NCBI GenBank assembly: GCA_019022495.1
Contig: JAFEKR010000025.1
Location: 682,001-746,000 of the forward strand
DNA length: 64,000 nt
Direction of reading: 5' to 3'
From: Epichloe hybrida
Taxonomy: Eukaryota > Ascomycota > Sordariomycetes > Hypocreales > Clavicipitaceae
Each line of letters begins with the position of its first letter. Position 1 is the first letter of the stretch. Under the pieces are notes generated by a model. The model did no database searches. It saw nothing but the letters and a program-made list of their open reading frames with translations, and was not told where the DNA came from. Both the position numbers and the translations under genes were made by a program. Positions 23,440 to 35,423 of the stretch are shown in pieces.

Positions 23440-25746
23440 CTTTTAGCTACACTAGGTTCTAATACTTACCTAGTGTACATCCCCTCTAAAAGGCTAGTTA
23501 TAAAGACTAGCTTTATTAAGATTATAGAACCTATAGGCCCTATTTCTAAAGGCTTACCTAGGATTTCTATAGGGGATAACCCTTTAGAGGGGGAAAATAA
23601 TTTAGATTAATAATATCTAGATTAAGGTTCAAAGGATTACCCTATAGATAACATAGGTATCCCTATAGGTTAAGAAAAACCACCTACAGGCCCTAAAGAA
23701 CTCCCTAAAGGCTTAATTCTAGCAGATCCCATACAGGCATAGCCTATAACTTAACTAGGAAATCAGATTTCAACTTCAGACCTCGATTTTAACAAAATTA
23801 TTAATTTCAACCCTAATATTAACCCTATAGATGTTAATATTAGTTCCCCTTCTTCTCTAGATTTTATAAAAGAAATTTACTTTAAGGTATAGGAGAAGCT
23901 AAAGGAAAAGAATCCTATTAGCCCCAAGCCTAAGATCTATAAGCAGGCTATATCTAGCCCTAAAAGGGATAAATAGATAGAAGCCACGTACAAGGAATAC
24001 AAATAGCTTCTAAAGGCTAGTACTTTTAAATTTATAGGGAAAGATTAAATCCCTAAGGGCTAAAAAGTACTAAAGAATAGGCTTGTTTATAAGCTTAAAA
24101 AGGATAAAGAAAATAATCCTTTAAAATATAAGGCTTAACTTATTACTAAGGGATTTATATAAATCAAAGGCCTAGATTACTTAGAGACCTTTGCTACTAT
24201 AAGCATTCCCCCTAGCTAGAGGATTTTACTAGCCCTAGCAGCTTAGAATAACTAGGAAATCAAATAAATCGATTTTATAGGAGCTTTTCTTAATAGTAAG
24301 CTATAATAATAGATTTATATAGTTATTCTAGAAGGGTTTATTAAATTCCTTAAGGCAAATCCTAAACTAGCTAAATTAGCTAGAAGTTTTAGCTAGAAAC
24401 CTTCTAAAAATTAAGTAATTTTATTACAGAAGTCTTTATATAGCCTAAAACAAAGCTTAAGGGAATAGTAATAAGCGCTAATATTAGTGCTTAAATCCCT
24501 AGGATTTAACCCTTTAATATCTAACCTAGCTATCTTCTTTAATCCTTTAACTAAAACCTTTATTATTACGTACGTTAATAACTATCTTCTAATTAGACCG
24601 GATTTATCTTATATCTAAAGGCTTAAAAAGGAACTTTATAAAGTCTATCTAATAGAAGATAAGGGGCTTACTAAATTCTTCTTAGGGGTTTAAATTATAT
24701 GAGATAGGCCTAATAGAATACTGAAAATTTATTAATCTTAGTATATATTAGAAGCCTTAAAACGATTTAATATGCTAGATAGTAAGCCTATTAGCATACC
24801 TCTTTAGCTAGGTGTTTTAGCTATGTAGATAACTAAGCTTTTAATAGCTAGCGGAATCAAGCTTTATTAGTGTATTATAGGGACTATAATGTACCTAATA
24901 TTGCTTATAAGGCCTGATACAGCTTTTACGCTATAGTGGTTATTTACTACACTAGCTAGCTCTTATATAAAACACCTAAAAGTAGCTAAAAATTTGCTAA
25001 GGTATCTATTAGGGACTAGATTCCTTGCTATTATCTATAGGGGAGACCCTAAAGCTTTAGTTAGCAAAAGCCTAATAGGTTATTATAATAGTGATTTTAT
25101 AGGGGATAAAAAGACCTCAAAATTAACCTATACTTATCTATTTAAGCTAGCTAGCGGACCTATTAGCTAGAAATTAAAGAAAGCTAGTATAATAGCTCTA
25201 TTAACACTAGAAGCTAAAGCTAATGCTATCTATAAGACCTTCCGGGAGCTTTAGTAGCTTTAAGGCTTATTTAAGGAGCTAAAAACCCCTATTTCTCCCC
25301 CTATCTAGATATATTACAATAATTAAGGCGCTATAACTACTGCTTATAACCTTACTTTACATAGTTATATAAAGCATATATTACTAAAGTTTAACTATAT
25401 TAGGTAATAGGTTTTAGAGGGTTTAGCTAAGATTAAATATCTAGATACAAAGTCAATACCTGCAGATAGTCTTATGAAACCTCTTTCTAGACCTCTTTAT
25501 TAGGCTTTTATTAAGCTTTTAAGGCTTAATAATTATTAAACTAATAACTAATTCCCTTTAACAGGGAACCAAAAAACAACGTCAAAAAGGGAGCTATATT
25601 TAATAATAGCTAGGAATTCAAAAAGGGGGTCTTTTATTTTTCCTGTTTTTCCCTTTTATCTGTTATTATTAAAAGTTATTATTTTTACCCTATAGTCTCT
25701 TTATACACTTCTAATTACTTTAAATGTAATTCTTTTATAGAGGGGG
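23440..25746 (+). pseudogene. Copia 2 outer copy: RT/RNase H half (first tandem copy)
   Basis: Continuation of the outer pol after the inner insertion, homologous to 20307-22615. Compared with the inner copy it lacks about 15 bp near 23600 (a run between two GAAAAT-type repeats). The next tandem unit lacks the same bases, which supports a recent common origin of the two units. Confidence 0.8.
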
Positions 25747-26570
25747 TGTTAAAAATAAGACTTATTTTTAGCCCTTTTCTAGTTAAAGAACCTTCTTATT
25801 ACTAGCTTGCTTTATAAGTCTAATAGCTACACTGCAGCTATTAATAGTCGCGAGGGCAGCTATTAATAGCTGCGTTGTAGCTGTTAATAGCTACGACTAA
25901 CCGTGTGGATAACTAATTAGTTAATTACGTTATAGCTATAAGTGTAGCTATAACTACGCTACTAGTAATTAGGTAAGCTAGGGTAATATAAGCTAGGGTG
26001 ACGTAAGCAGGTTACCCTATATATAACTTACCCTATAGCTATCTTTAATAGCGATTTTCTCTTTATCTAGAGGTTGTACAAAAGTTTTACATATAGTAAA
26101 TTAAAGCTTAAAGATAGGGCTTTCTCTTTATATAAGGTTATTTTTTAGACTAAAAGTTAGTGCATATAGGTTACTAGCTAGTATAGTAGTGAGTTAATTT
26201 TTTGGTTTTTGCATATAAATGAATTTTGCGGAAAATCAAAAGTGGCTTGTAAGACCCTGTTAGTAGCCTGGATCCACTAATATGGTTAGTAGGTCTATGA
26301 GAGGAAGAAGATCTTTTCAACTAGCTAGATAGCTAGTCCTCTTAACTAATAACAGCCGTATTACCTATATAACGTATCTAAAATCAATTCTATTGCTCTA
26401 TAAGATATTATAAAAGTAATCTAAATTAAATTCTATTAGTTAATAACTACCATAACCTTCCATTGCGTTGCGTTAATTAATTTAACATTGTAGCCCTATT
26501 AGTCCCTAACCATAGAGCTTGCACCCGTATAGCTGTTACCAGCTAGTAACTAGCTCCCTACACTTCAATA
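25747..26570 (+). repeat. LTR4 of Copia family 2
   Basis: 824 bp. It is followed directly by CTTTTAGCTACAC, the same pol junction that follows LTR3. It is best explained as a hybrid LTR formed by unequal crossover between LTR3 and the outer 3' LTR. Confidence 0.8.
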
Positions 26571-28880
26571 CTTTTAGCTACACTAGGTTCTAACACCTAC
26601 CTAGTGTACATCCCCTCTAAAAGGCTAGTTATAAAGACTAGCTTTATTAAGATTATAGAACCTATAGGCCCTATTTCTAAAGGCTTACCTAGGATTTCTA
26701 TAGGGGATAACCCTTTAGAGAGGGAAAATAATTTAGATTAATAACATCTAGATTAAGGTTCAAAGGATTACCCTATAGATAACATAGGTATCCCTATAGG
26801 TTAAGAAAAACCACCTATAGGCCCTAAAGAACTCCCTAAAGGCTTAATTCTAGCAGATCCCATATAGGCATAGCCTATAACTTAACTAGGAAATCAGATT
26901 TCAACTTCGGACCTCGATTTTGACAAAATTATCGATTTCGACCCTAATATTAACCCTATAGATATTAATATTAGTTCCCCTTCTTCTCTAGATTTTATAA
27001 AAGAAATTTACTTTAAGGTATAGGAGAAGCTAAAGGAAAAGAATCCTATTAGCCCCAAGCCTAAGACCTAGAAGCAGGCTATATCTAGCCCTAAAAGGGA
27101 TAAATAGATAGAAGCCACGTATAAGGAATATAAATAGCTTCTAAAGGCTAGTACTTTTAAATTTATAGGGAAAGATCAAATCCCTAAGGGCTAAAAAGTA
27201 CTAAAGAATAGGCTTATTTATAAGCTTAAAAAGGATAAAGAAAATAATCCTTTAAAATATAAGGCTTAACTTATTACTAAGGGATTTATATAAATTAAAG
27301 GCCTAGATTACTTAGAGACCTTTGCTACTATAAGCATTCCCCCTAGCTAGAGGATTTTACTAGCCCTAGCGGCTTAGAATAACTAGGAAATCAAATAAAT
27401 CGATTTTATAGGAGCTTTTCTTAATAGTAAGCTATAATAATAGATTTATATAGTTATTCTAGAAGGGTTTATTAAATTCCTTAAGGCAAATCCTAAACTA
27501 GCTAAATTAGCTAGAAGTTTTAGCTAGAAACCTTCTAAAAATTAAGTAATTTTATTATAGAAGTCTTTATATAGCCTAAAACAAAGCTTAAGGGAATAGT
27601 AACAAGCGCTAATATTAGTGCTTAAATCCCTAGGATTTAACCCTTTAATATCTAACCTAGCTATCTTCTTTAATCCTTTAACCAAAACCTTTGTTATTAC
27701 GTACGTTAATAACTATCTTCTAATTAGACCGGATTTATCTTATATCTAAAGGCTTAAAAAGGAACTTTATAAAGTCTATCTAATAGAAGATAAGGGGCCT
27801 ACTAAATTCTTCTTAGGGGTTTAAATTATATGAGATAGGCCTAATAGAATACTAAAAATTCATTAATCTTAGTATATATTAGAAGCCTTAAAACAATTTA
27901 ATATGCTAGATAGTAAGCCTATTAGCATACCTCTTTAGCTAGGCGTTTTAGCTATGCAAATAACTAAGCTTTTAATAGCTAGCGAAATCAAGCTTTATTA
28001 GTGTATTATAAGGACTATAATATACCTAATGTTACTTACAAGGCCTAATATAGCTTTTACGCTATAGTGGTTATTTACTGCACTAGCTAGCCCTTATATA
28101 AAACACCTAAAAGCAGCTAAAAATCTGCTAAGGTATTTATTAGGGACTAGATTCCTTGCTATTATCTATAGGGGAGACCCTAAAGGTTTAGTTAGCAAAA
28201 GCCTAATAGGTTATTACAATAGTGACTTTGCAAGGGATAAAAAGACCTCAAAATCAACCTATGCTTATCTATTTAAGCTAGCTAGTGGACCTATTAGCTA
28301 GAAATTAAAGAAAGCTAGTATAATAGCTTTATTAACACTAGAAGCTAAAGCTAATGCTATCTGTGAGACCTTCCGGGAGCTTCAGTGGCTTCAGGGCTTA
28401 TTTAAGGAGCTAAAAACCCCTATTTCTCCCCCTATCTAGATATATTACGATAATTAAGGCGCTATAACTACTGCTTATAACCCTGCTTTACATAGTTATA
28501 TAAAGCATATATTACTAAAGTTTAACTATATTAGGTAATAGGTTTTAGAGGGTTTAGCTAAGATTAAATATCTAGATATGAAGTCAATGCCTGTAGATAG
28601 TCTTACGAAACCTCTTTCTAGACCTCTTTATTAGGCTTTTATTAAGCTTTTAGGGCTTAATAATTATTAAACTAACAACTAATTCCCTTTAATAAGGAAC
28701 TAAAAACAACGTTAAAAAGGGAGCTATATTTAACAATAGCTAGGAATTCAAAAAGGGGGCTTTTTTCATATTTTCCTGTTTTTCCCTTTTATCTGTTATT
28801 ATTAAAAGTTATTAATTTTTCCCTATAGTCTTTTTATACACTTCTAATTACTTTTAAATGTAATTCTTTTGTAAAGGGGG
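26571..28880 (+). pseudogene. Copia 2 RT/RNase H half (second tandem copy)
   Basis: Repeats 23440-25746 almost base for base, including the shared small deletion. Differences between the units look mainly like RIP-type transitions. It ends with a polypurine run before LTR5. Confidence 0.8.
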
Positions 28881-29683
28881 TGTTAAAAATAAGACCTATT
28901 TTTAGCCCTTTTCTAGTTAAAGAACCTTCTTATTACTAGCTTGCTTTGCAAGTCTGACAGCTGCACTGCAGCTGTCAACGGTCACGAGGGCAGCTCTCAA
29001 TGGCTGCGACTGACCGTGTGGATGACTAATTAGTTAATTGCGTTGTGGCTGTAAGTGTAGCTATAACCACGCTACTAGTAATTAGGTAAGCTAGGGTAAC
29101 GTAAGCTAGGGTGATGTAAGCAGGTTACCCTACATATAACTTACCCTATAGCTATCTTTAATAATGATTTTCTCTTTATCTAAAGGTTATATAAAAGTTT
29201 CACATATAGTAAATTAAAGCTTAAAGATAGGGCTTTCTCTTTATATAAGGTTATTTTTTAGACTAAAAGTTAGTGCATATAGGTTGCTAGCTAGTATGGT
29301 AGTGAGTTAATTTTTTGGTTTTTACATATAAATGAATTTTGCGGAAAATCAAAAGTGGCCTATAAGACCCCATTAGCAGCCTAGATCCACTAATATAGTT
29401 AGTAGGTCTATAAGAGGAAGAAGATCTTTTTAACTAGCTAGATAGCTAGTCCTCTTAACTAATAACAGCCGCATTACCTGTATAACGTATCTAAAATCAA
29501 TTCTATTACTCTATAAGATATTATAAAAGTAATTTAAATTAAATTCTATTAGTTAATAACTGCCATAACCTTCCGTTACGTTGCGTTAATTGATTTAACG
29601 TTATAGCCCTATTGGTCCCTGACCGTAGAGCTTGCACCTGTACAGCTGTTGCCAGCTGGCAACTAGCTCCTTACATTTCAATA
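28881..29683 (+). repeat. LTR5 of Copia family 2 (outer 3' LTR)
   Basis: 803 bp; shorter than the other LTRs because of a ~20-bp deletion among the CAGCTG-type repeats near 29000. It is followed by the TCTAA target duplication. Confidence 0.8.
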
Positions 29684-29688
29684 TCTAA

Positions 29689-32600
29689 AGCTTTAATTAA
29701 TTAATAGTAGTTCCCTATAGAAGCTAGCACTAAGAAACACTTTTAAACTAACTATAGGTATAATAGGAAAGGTAAGGAAGCCTAATATAGTTAATTTATA
29801 TTAAAAAGTAAGCCTTACTACTTAAAAAAGTGTTATATATATAGTAAAGAAGGTTATTAGTTAACTAAGCACTTAGATAAGGACTAGAAGAAGGTATTCT
29901 AATGCTTTAAGAATCATTCCTATATAGACTTAATAGCTTCTTTATATAATATATTCCTAACATAGTATAAAGGTAATAATAATTCTAAATTAGCTAAAGA
30001 TAATAATATTAACTAATACCTAATAGAACTTAGTTTTAGTAAAGAAGATAATAGTAGCTAAGTGCCTATAAGCTTCTTCACATATAGGATTACTTATAAT
30101 AGCTATATAACCACTAAGATTCTTACTAATTATATAATAATTTATACTCTAGCTAGGAAGGATTTATTTAATCTTTAGGAACTAGATAAGGTACTAAGTG
30201 TATTTACACTTAAAGGATAATATTTATCCAGAACCTTTAAAGGTATTATAGCTAATATAGGTGCCATAGGATGTTTATTAGTAGGCTACCCTTAATTCTT
30301 AGCTTTATAAAGTGTAATACTAACTATTATACTTAATAGGTTAGATACTAGGAAAGCAAAGATTAAATTTAGCCCTAGAGAGCTAATTAAGGCACTTAGA
30401 TTAATTAAAGTGCTAACTTTATTTAGAATTATTCTCTTTTAGGTAATCCCTATAAACACTCCCTTTCTCTTATACCTTAATAATATAACCTACCTAAAGA
30501 TTAATTTTTATATATTAGAGAACATTCTATAGCAAGGGAATATTAAGGTTCCTATTATATATAAATAAGGGCACGCGTAAATACTTCTTAATAAAGAAAA
30601 AAGTATTACTTAGAGTTATCTTATAGAGATTAAGCTTTATTAATTATATTAATATTTTAGACACCCTTTAGTTTAATACCTTTATAATTTACTATGTAAA
30701 TTAAGGTATAAGGTTAAGTTTAAAGCTATTAAGAAACTAACTAAGGTTTACTAGTAATACTAATTACACGCGGATAGCCTATATTAATTTAAATTCACCC
30801 TTTAGGATAAATATACCTATAATTATAAAATCATTATAGATATTATATATATTAATAGCAACCGCCTTATCCTATAAGTCATTAATATAGCTATATTCTT
30901 TAATATAGCTAGATTTATTAAGGATATCTTTATAAAGACTACGTAGGAAGCACTTTATCTTTACTAGATTAATGTCTATCTAGGCCCCCTAGATTTAATT
31001 ATTATAAATACTAGAATAACCTTTAGAGGTAAGGAATTTAAGTAGCTTATATTATTAATAGTAATTAAGATTAAAGATATTCTTATTAAGGCTTACTATA
31101 GTATTAGTAAGGTTAAATAATATTATAGGCTACTCTAAAGAGCCTATAATATTATTAGACAAGAATGCCTAATAACGCCAGAGCCTGTGGTATTACAAAT
31201 AGCAGTTAAAGCTATAAATAATACCGTAGGATTAAATAGTCTTATGCTAATAGTCCTTATCTTCGGCGTGTATCCTTATATAGTTAAGGAATTACCTCTA
31301 TTACTAGATATCACGTAACAAGCCCTTATAATCTAACTAGTAATAAAGGAAGTTAAGCGTATTTATACCTAATAGAAGGTTAGTAATACTCTTACTATAA
31401 GAAATAGTCTTAATACCTCTATAACTATTAACCTCCCGCTAGGATTACTTATATACATGTAGTGTAAAGGTAAAGGATAAAAGGGCCCCTATAAGCTATT
31501 AGCTATAGAAGGCAAGACCTATACTCTTAAGCTCCCTTAAGGCCCTAAGGCCTTTAGATTAACCTCTATTAGGCCTTTTTATAAAGATCCTAATAAAGAG
31601 AGACCTCTTAAGAGCGCAGAGAACTAAGATACCCCTCTATAGCCTATAACTACCCCTCCTATTAATCCCCTAAGGCAAGGACTTAGAAGACCTTAAAAGA
31701 ACCCTCCTATTATTATATCTAATATTAATTACGTAAATTAAATAAAAGACAAGACTAACGTCTTTCTATTAGCTAAGGAAAGCTCTAATCTTAAGCTTAT
31801 AATCTAATTATATAAGGAAGGAATTATTAAGACCCCTAGTAAACCCTTTAAGCAGTCTACTAAAGCTAAAATTAATACTCTAATTAAATAAGGTATGTTT
31901 AAATTTATTAAGTATAATAAAAGAGAGCATAGTAAAACTTGAATTTTCAATTCCTATATTATTAATAAGGTAAAGGGTAAGATAATAAATTTATATAAGA
32001 AGTTAAGGCTTATAATCTTGGCTATAGCAATAAAGAGAAGCTAGTAATCCTTACACAGGCCCTGATAATCTAATAAGCTAGCTAGTGATTAATCCTTGTG
32101 ATAATACCTACGTTATTATTACTAGGCCTTATCCTCTAGCTTTATAATATTACATAGGCCTATATGCAAGCATAAACGCTTCTTAGTTATATAATCCTAG
32201 CCTAAATCCCTATCTAAATCCATTACCTATACCTTATAAGCATAATAATATAAGTAATTAAGCCTCTATATAGTATTACAGAAGCTAGCACCTACTAGTA
32301 GGTAATGTATTATTATTACTATAGAGAAATACTCTAGATAATAACCTCTATATTTAACCTATGCCTACTTATAATAATAAAGGAGACCCTAACCTTTATA
32401 TATATAAGGATATAAACTAATAATATAATTAGACTATCTAACTATAAGTTCTCTTAATAAAAGAAAGATTAATTAAAAGCTACTTCTTTTACTACTAAAC
32501 TAAAGTAAATCCTTTCTATAAGGAACTTACTAACCTTTAATAGTAGTATTATTACTCTTAAAAATAATATAATTACACTAAGGTAAAAAGGCTAGAGTAA

Positions 32601-33590
32601 AAAGCTTTAATTAATCCTACTAACTAATTCAAAATAGGTATATATAGAATAATAAGCTTAAGGCGCATATATTACCTTAATTTACTAGCTTAAAGCCTAT
32701 TTTAACCTCTCTATTACTATATAACACTAAGACCTGTCATCCTAGGATATAAAGAACCTAAATTAATAAATTTAATAGTAAATTAATAATCTAGACTAAG
32801 GATTAAGGTTTATACTATTTAATTTTAAGAAAGTAAAACTTTTTATATTTATAGATAGATTATTTGCTAATAACTAAGACCTTACTTCTTAACTAGGCTA
32901 CGTGCTTATCCTAGCTAGTAAAGTCTAAAAAGAAGGCACCTTTATAATTTAAGGTAATATTATACACTATAGCTTTACTAAGAGTAAGAGAGTTATAAGA
33001 AGTATGCTTACCTCTAAGATCTATAGTATAGTTACTAGTGCTAATATAGCTTATATAATCTTAATAACGCTTAGGTTAATTATACACTAATTAAACCTCC
33101 TTATAATTCCTATTATTATCTATACTAATTTATACTCTATATATAAATGCCTTATTAAGCTTAGTACTATAAAAGAGAAGCGCCTTATAATTAATATCAT
33201 AGCTCTTCATTAATTATATAAGCAATAAGAGATCTACGAGATTAGATAGATTAATAGGAATAATAACCTTACTAATATATTTACAAAGGCATTACTAAAT
33301 AAGGTATTTAAGAGGTTTATTATAAGTAATAAAGCAACTATTAGGATAGAAGGGTAGGTTATGTAATCATAGCTTTTATATTAATCTAATAAGATTAAAG
33401 GTATTAAGATTAAGCTTACTTATCCTTATATAGGCTTATAGATTAAATATTATCTTTTATTATACCCCTTTCCCTTACTCTTTTCTTATAATATTATCTA
33501 TAATTATTTAATCTTACTTATTTATTAATTCTTTTTTAATTATCTTGTTAATATTATGCGTTAATAGTTATATTAAAAAGAGAGAGTTTC
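29689..33590 (+). pseudogene. Copia family 1 pol remnant
   Basis: Readable through stops as a Copia pol of a family distinct from family 2. It shows a zinc-knuckle-like CYIYSKEGYQLTKH segment near 29840, an integrase region near 30700-31400, and an RNase H end near 32900-33350. The last carries a KEKRLIINIIALHQ.Y and EIRQINRNNNLTN-type ending, resembling EIRWI.G.DNPADA of intact relatives. Saturated with TAG/TAA. Confidence 0.7.
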
Positions 33591-33593
33591 TAG

Positions 33594-33890
33594 TGTTAGA
33601 ATAAGCATAATATTAATAAGGCTATACGCCTTTAATTAGCTAGGCGCGTTACATCGCAAACTTACATATCTAGCCTAACCACGCTATGGTTAGTATTAGT
33701 ATATATAGCCTCTTTGCTAATAACCCTAATTAAGGCCCCTTTTCCTATAATAAATAGCATACTCTCTTTGCTTTTATTTAATCCCTTACCTTACTTATAG
33801 AGATAGACTAGAATATATAATAATTACGTGCACTTTAGTTTACCCCAAAAACCCTACGCGTAGGTCAATGGTATCCTGTAGATACTAACA
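33594..33890 (+). repeat. 3' LTR of Copia family 1 (strongly RIPed)
   Basis: 297 bp, same length as the 5' LTR with no obvious indels, but with many C-to-T and G-to-A changes relative to it. Confidence 0.85.
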
Positions 33891-34085
33891 AATACCCTTA
33901 CCTTCCTTTTTATTATTATAAAGCCTTATAATATAATATAATCTCTTTAAGCCCCCTATAAGTTAAATAATCTATGGTTAGGGTAATTATAATAGCTTTA
34001 ATTATATTATATAAATAAGTATCTTAATTAATAGCGAAAATCAACGGACGCGAGCCACACTAAAACTAGGTGTAGGGACTGTCCT

Positions 34086-34496
34086 TCCGTTTTAGGACTA
34101 ACGCGATATGCGCATTCAAAAAACGCGATATGCGCATTTAGATGTCCACTAGCGTGTGAGCCACCTGACCAGGAAATGAGCCACCCTAATTAGGTATAGC
34201 GCGGGGCGTGGCGGGTGGGCCTATTATTAGGGAGGTGGGCTCTAATTCGTTAGATTTAGGCCTAGGGTTCTAGCACTAGGCGCTGATTCGCTAGAAAGAA
34301 GGCCTAGCGTAGCCTACTTTCTTACATGTAAATAGATTTTAGCTAATTACGCCTTGAAGGTAACGTGCTATCTTGGATTATGTAAGAGTTCCAGCTAATC
34401 GGTAGCTATAAGATTTCAGACAAGGACCCACTACACTATGCCTAATTAGGGTGGCTTATTGCCTAGTCAGGTGGCTCACACGCTAGTGTCCTGACT
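34086..34496 (-). repeat. Right terminal inverted repeat, interrupted by a MITE
   Basis: The inner part 34086-34149 and outer part 34486-34496 are the reverse complement of the left TIR. The break is at CTAG, where the 332-bp MITE inserted. Confidence 0.7.
34152..34483. mobile_element. 332-bp MITE with 43-bp terminal inverted repeats
   Basis: TIRs GCGTGTGAGCCACCTGAC... (34152-34194 and 34441-34483) differ at about 3 of 43 positions. They are flanked by TA at 34150-34151 and 34484-34485. The interior is not AT-saturated and encodes nothing visible. It sits inside the right TIR of the outermost element, so it came later than that element. Confidence 0.8.
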
Positions 34497-34498
34497 TA

Positions 34499-35423
34499 AG
34501 CACAGATTCGCATGAGGTACATTTATCGGTTAACATATTATAAGCATAAGTCTTCCTGTTGGCCAGGGAACCAACCTAGAAAGCTAATATGTCGCTTTTA
34601 TTCTGGAAGATGTTCGTGCTGTATGCTAGAGCTTCAGATTGCAGCTGCAAGAAAAAAATCCGCCTTTAGTTAGAGAAATTTTCTAGCGGAGAATGCCAAG
34701 AGAAGTATTGAAGAGAAGTAGTGAACGTCCTTTAATGTTTGCATCACTTTTCTTTTGATACAATGAATCTAAAATGAATTAAAGGGTGATGAATGTATGG
34801 TTGCTATCTGTCCAGGCGGCATACGTAACTGTTTCAGGCCGAGAGTGGAGTCCACCCCAGTCTTATCATATCGATTATTTCCATTAACACTTATCGATAA
34901 CCACTTCCAAGCTCCTTCATCGCATCATAACAGCTTCTTGCAATGAGCAGAATCTACCGTTGACCGAACAGAACGGAAGCTGAGGAGTTAATGTCACGTT
35001 TGATACACGCTCACTCAGCTTCTGGTACTTCCTCCTGTGCTTTTGGCGATAATCGACACACTGCTTCTTTGCAATCTTTTGCACAACTACACCGTCTTCC
35101 TGGACATCCATGCTGCAAATATCTCGGCCAAGCACTATTGCAAGATCGGGTTACGCCCAGTTATACCCAGTTACCTGCGCAAGTTTCCCCCTCTCGCTTG
35201 AACATAAGGTCTTTTAATCAGCTTCGAAGACACCTTGCTATTCCGAATCTGTCATGACAGTTGAACTTTAATAAATCGTCCACTTTTGAAATAGAAAGTT
35301 CAAAGAAATCGTGTTCTGTGGCGGTTCTTTATTTCAACGCGTATTATCAGTCGTTGGACTTGGAGCCGAAATAAAAACGCGACACTATCATTATACCTGT
35401 CTCAACTTAATCGAGCACCAATA
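34499..35423. other. Region between transposon nest and UBP8
   Basis: Normal composition returns at about 34500. Apart from the weak small-gene candidate at 34917-35205, it holds only presumed UBP8 5' flank. A short AGTCCACCCCAG string at 34849 also occurs near 6398, probably by chance. Confidence 0.4.
34917..35205 (-). CDS. Hypothetical small protein (weak candidate)
   Basis: Exons 35205-35175 and 35134-34917 would join across a 40-bp GTAAC..TAG intron into 82 residues, Lys/Cys-rich with a KKQCVDYRQKHRRKYQKLSE stretch. The frame sum works, but the intron is unusually short and I recognise no family. It lies divergent to UBP8. Treat as a possible gene only. Confidence 0.25.

Larger units (their letters stand above)
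12316..29683 (+). mobile_element. LTR/Copia retrotransposon family 2, outer copy
   Basis: It lies between LTR1 (12316-13139) and LTR5 (28881-29683) and is flanked by TCTAA at 12311-12315 and 29684-29688. Internal pieces are 13140-16307 and 23440-25746, separated by a second copy of the same family that inserted at CTTTT. The unit 23440-26570 is repeated as 26571-29683. The sequence GGTTATGAGCC directly after the 5' LTR matches the internal initiator-tRNA-Met fragment used as primer by many fungal Copia elements. A polypurine run ending AGGGGG precedes the 3' LTRs. Confidence 0.85.
9548..33890 (+). mobile_element. LTR/Copia retrotransposon, family 1 (host of the nest)
   Basis: Two 297-bp LTRs (9548-9844 and 33594-33890), each starting TG and ending CA, are flanked by a perfect 5-bp duplication AATAC (9543-9547; 33891-33895). 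A purine-rich tract ending GAGAGAG lies just before the 3' LTR. Own internal sequence is left at 9845-12315 and 29684-33593. The rest is an inserted Copia family 2 nest. Plus-strand orientation follows from the order of gag-like and pol remnants and from the RNase H end near the 3' LTR. All coding sequence is RIP-decayed. Confidence 0.85.
9382..34496. mobile_element. Outermost TIR element (TA target duplication), split by nested insertions
   Basis: Inverted termini begin AGTCAGGACAC(C/T)AG and continue through GGACATCTAAATGCGC. They are flanked by TA at 9380-9381 and 34497-34498. The TIRs match for about 80 bp on the left (9382-9461). The right copy is broken by a MITE (34086-34149 plus 34486-34496). 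After subtracting the Copia nest and the MITE, the element is only about 430 bp, so it was non-autonomous; no transposase is visible. A TA duplication and AGTCAG-type ends are typical of Tc1/mariner-Fot1/pogo-like elements. That class call is inference. Confidence 0.75.

Noticed and set aside
12316..29683. Regularly spaced repeats suggesting a repeat array
   Set aside because: These are five 824-bp-class LTRs with pol sequence between them, not short repeats with spacers; the organism is a fungus.
9380..34498. A single giant (Starship-like) mobile element of 25 kb
   Set aside because: The contents are nested retrotransposons with their own target duplications; no tyrosine recombinase or cargo genes are seen and the outer element is only about 430 bp.
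6398..34860. Shared AGTCCACCCCAG string at both sides of the RAD54-TE region
   Set aside because: Only 12 bases match and flanks differ; not enough to claim a repeat or target duplication.
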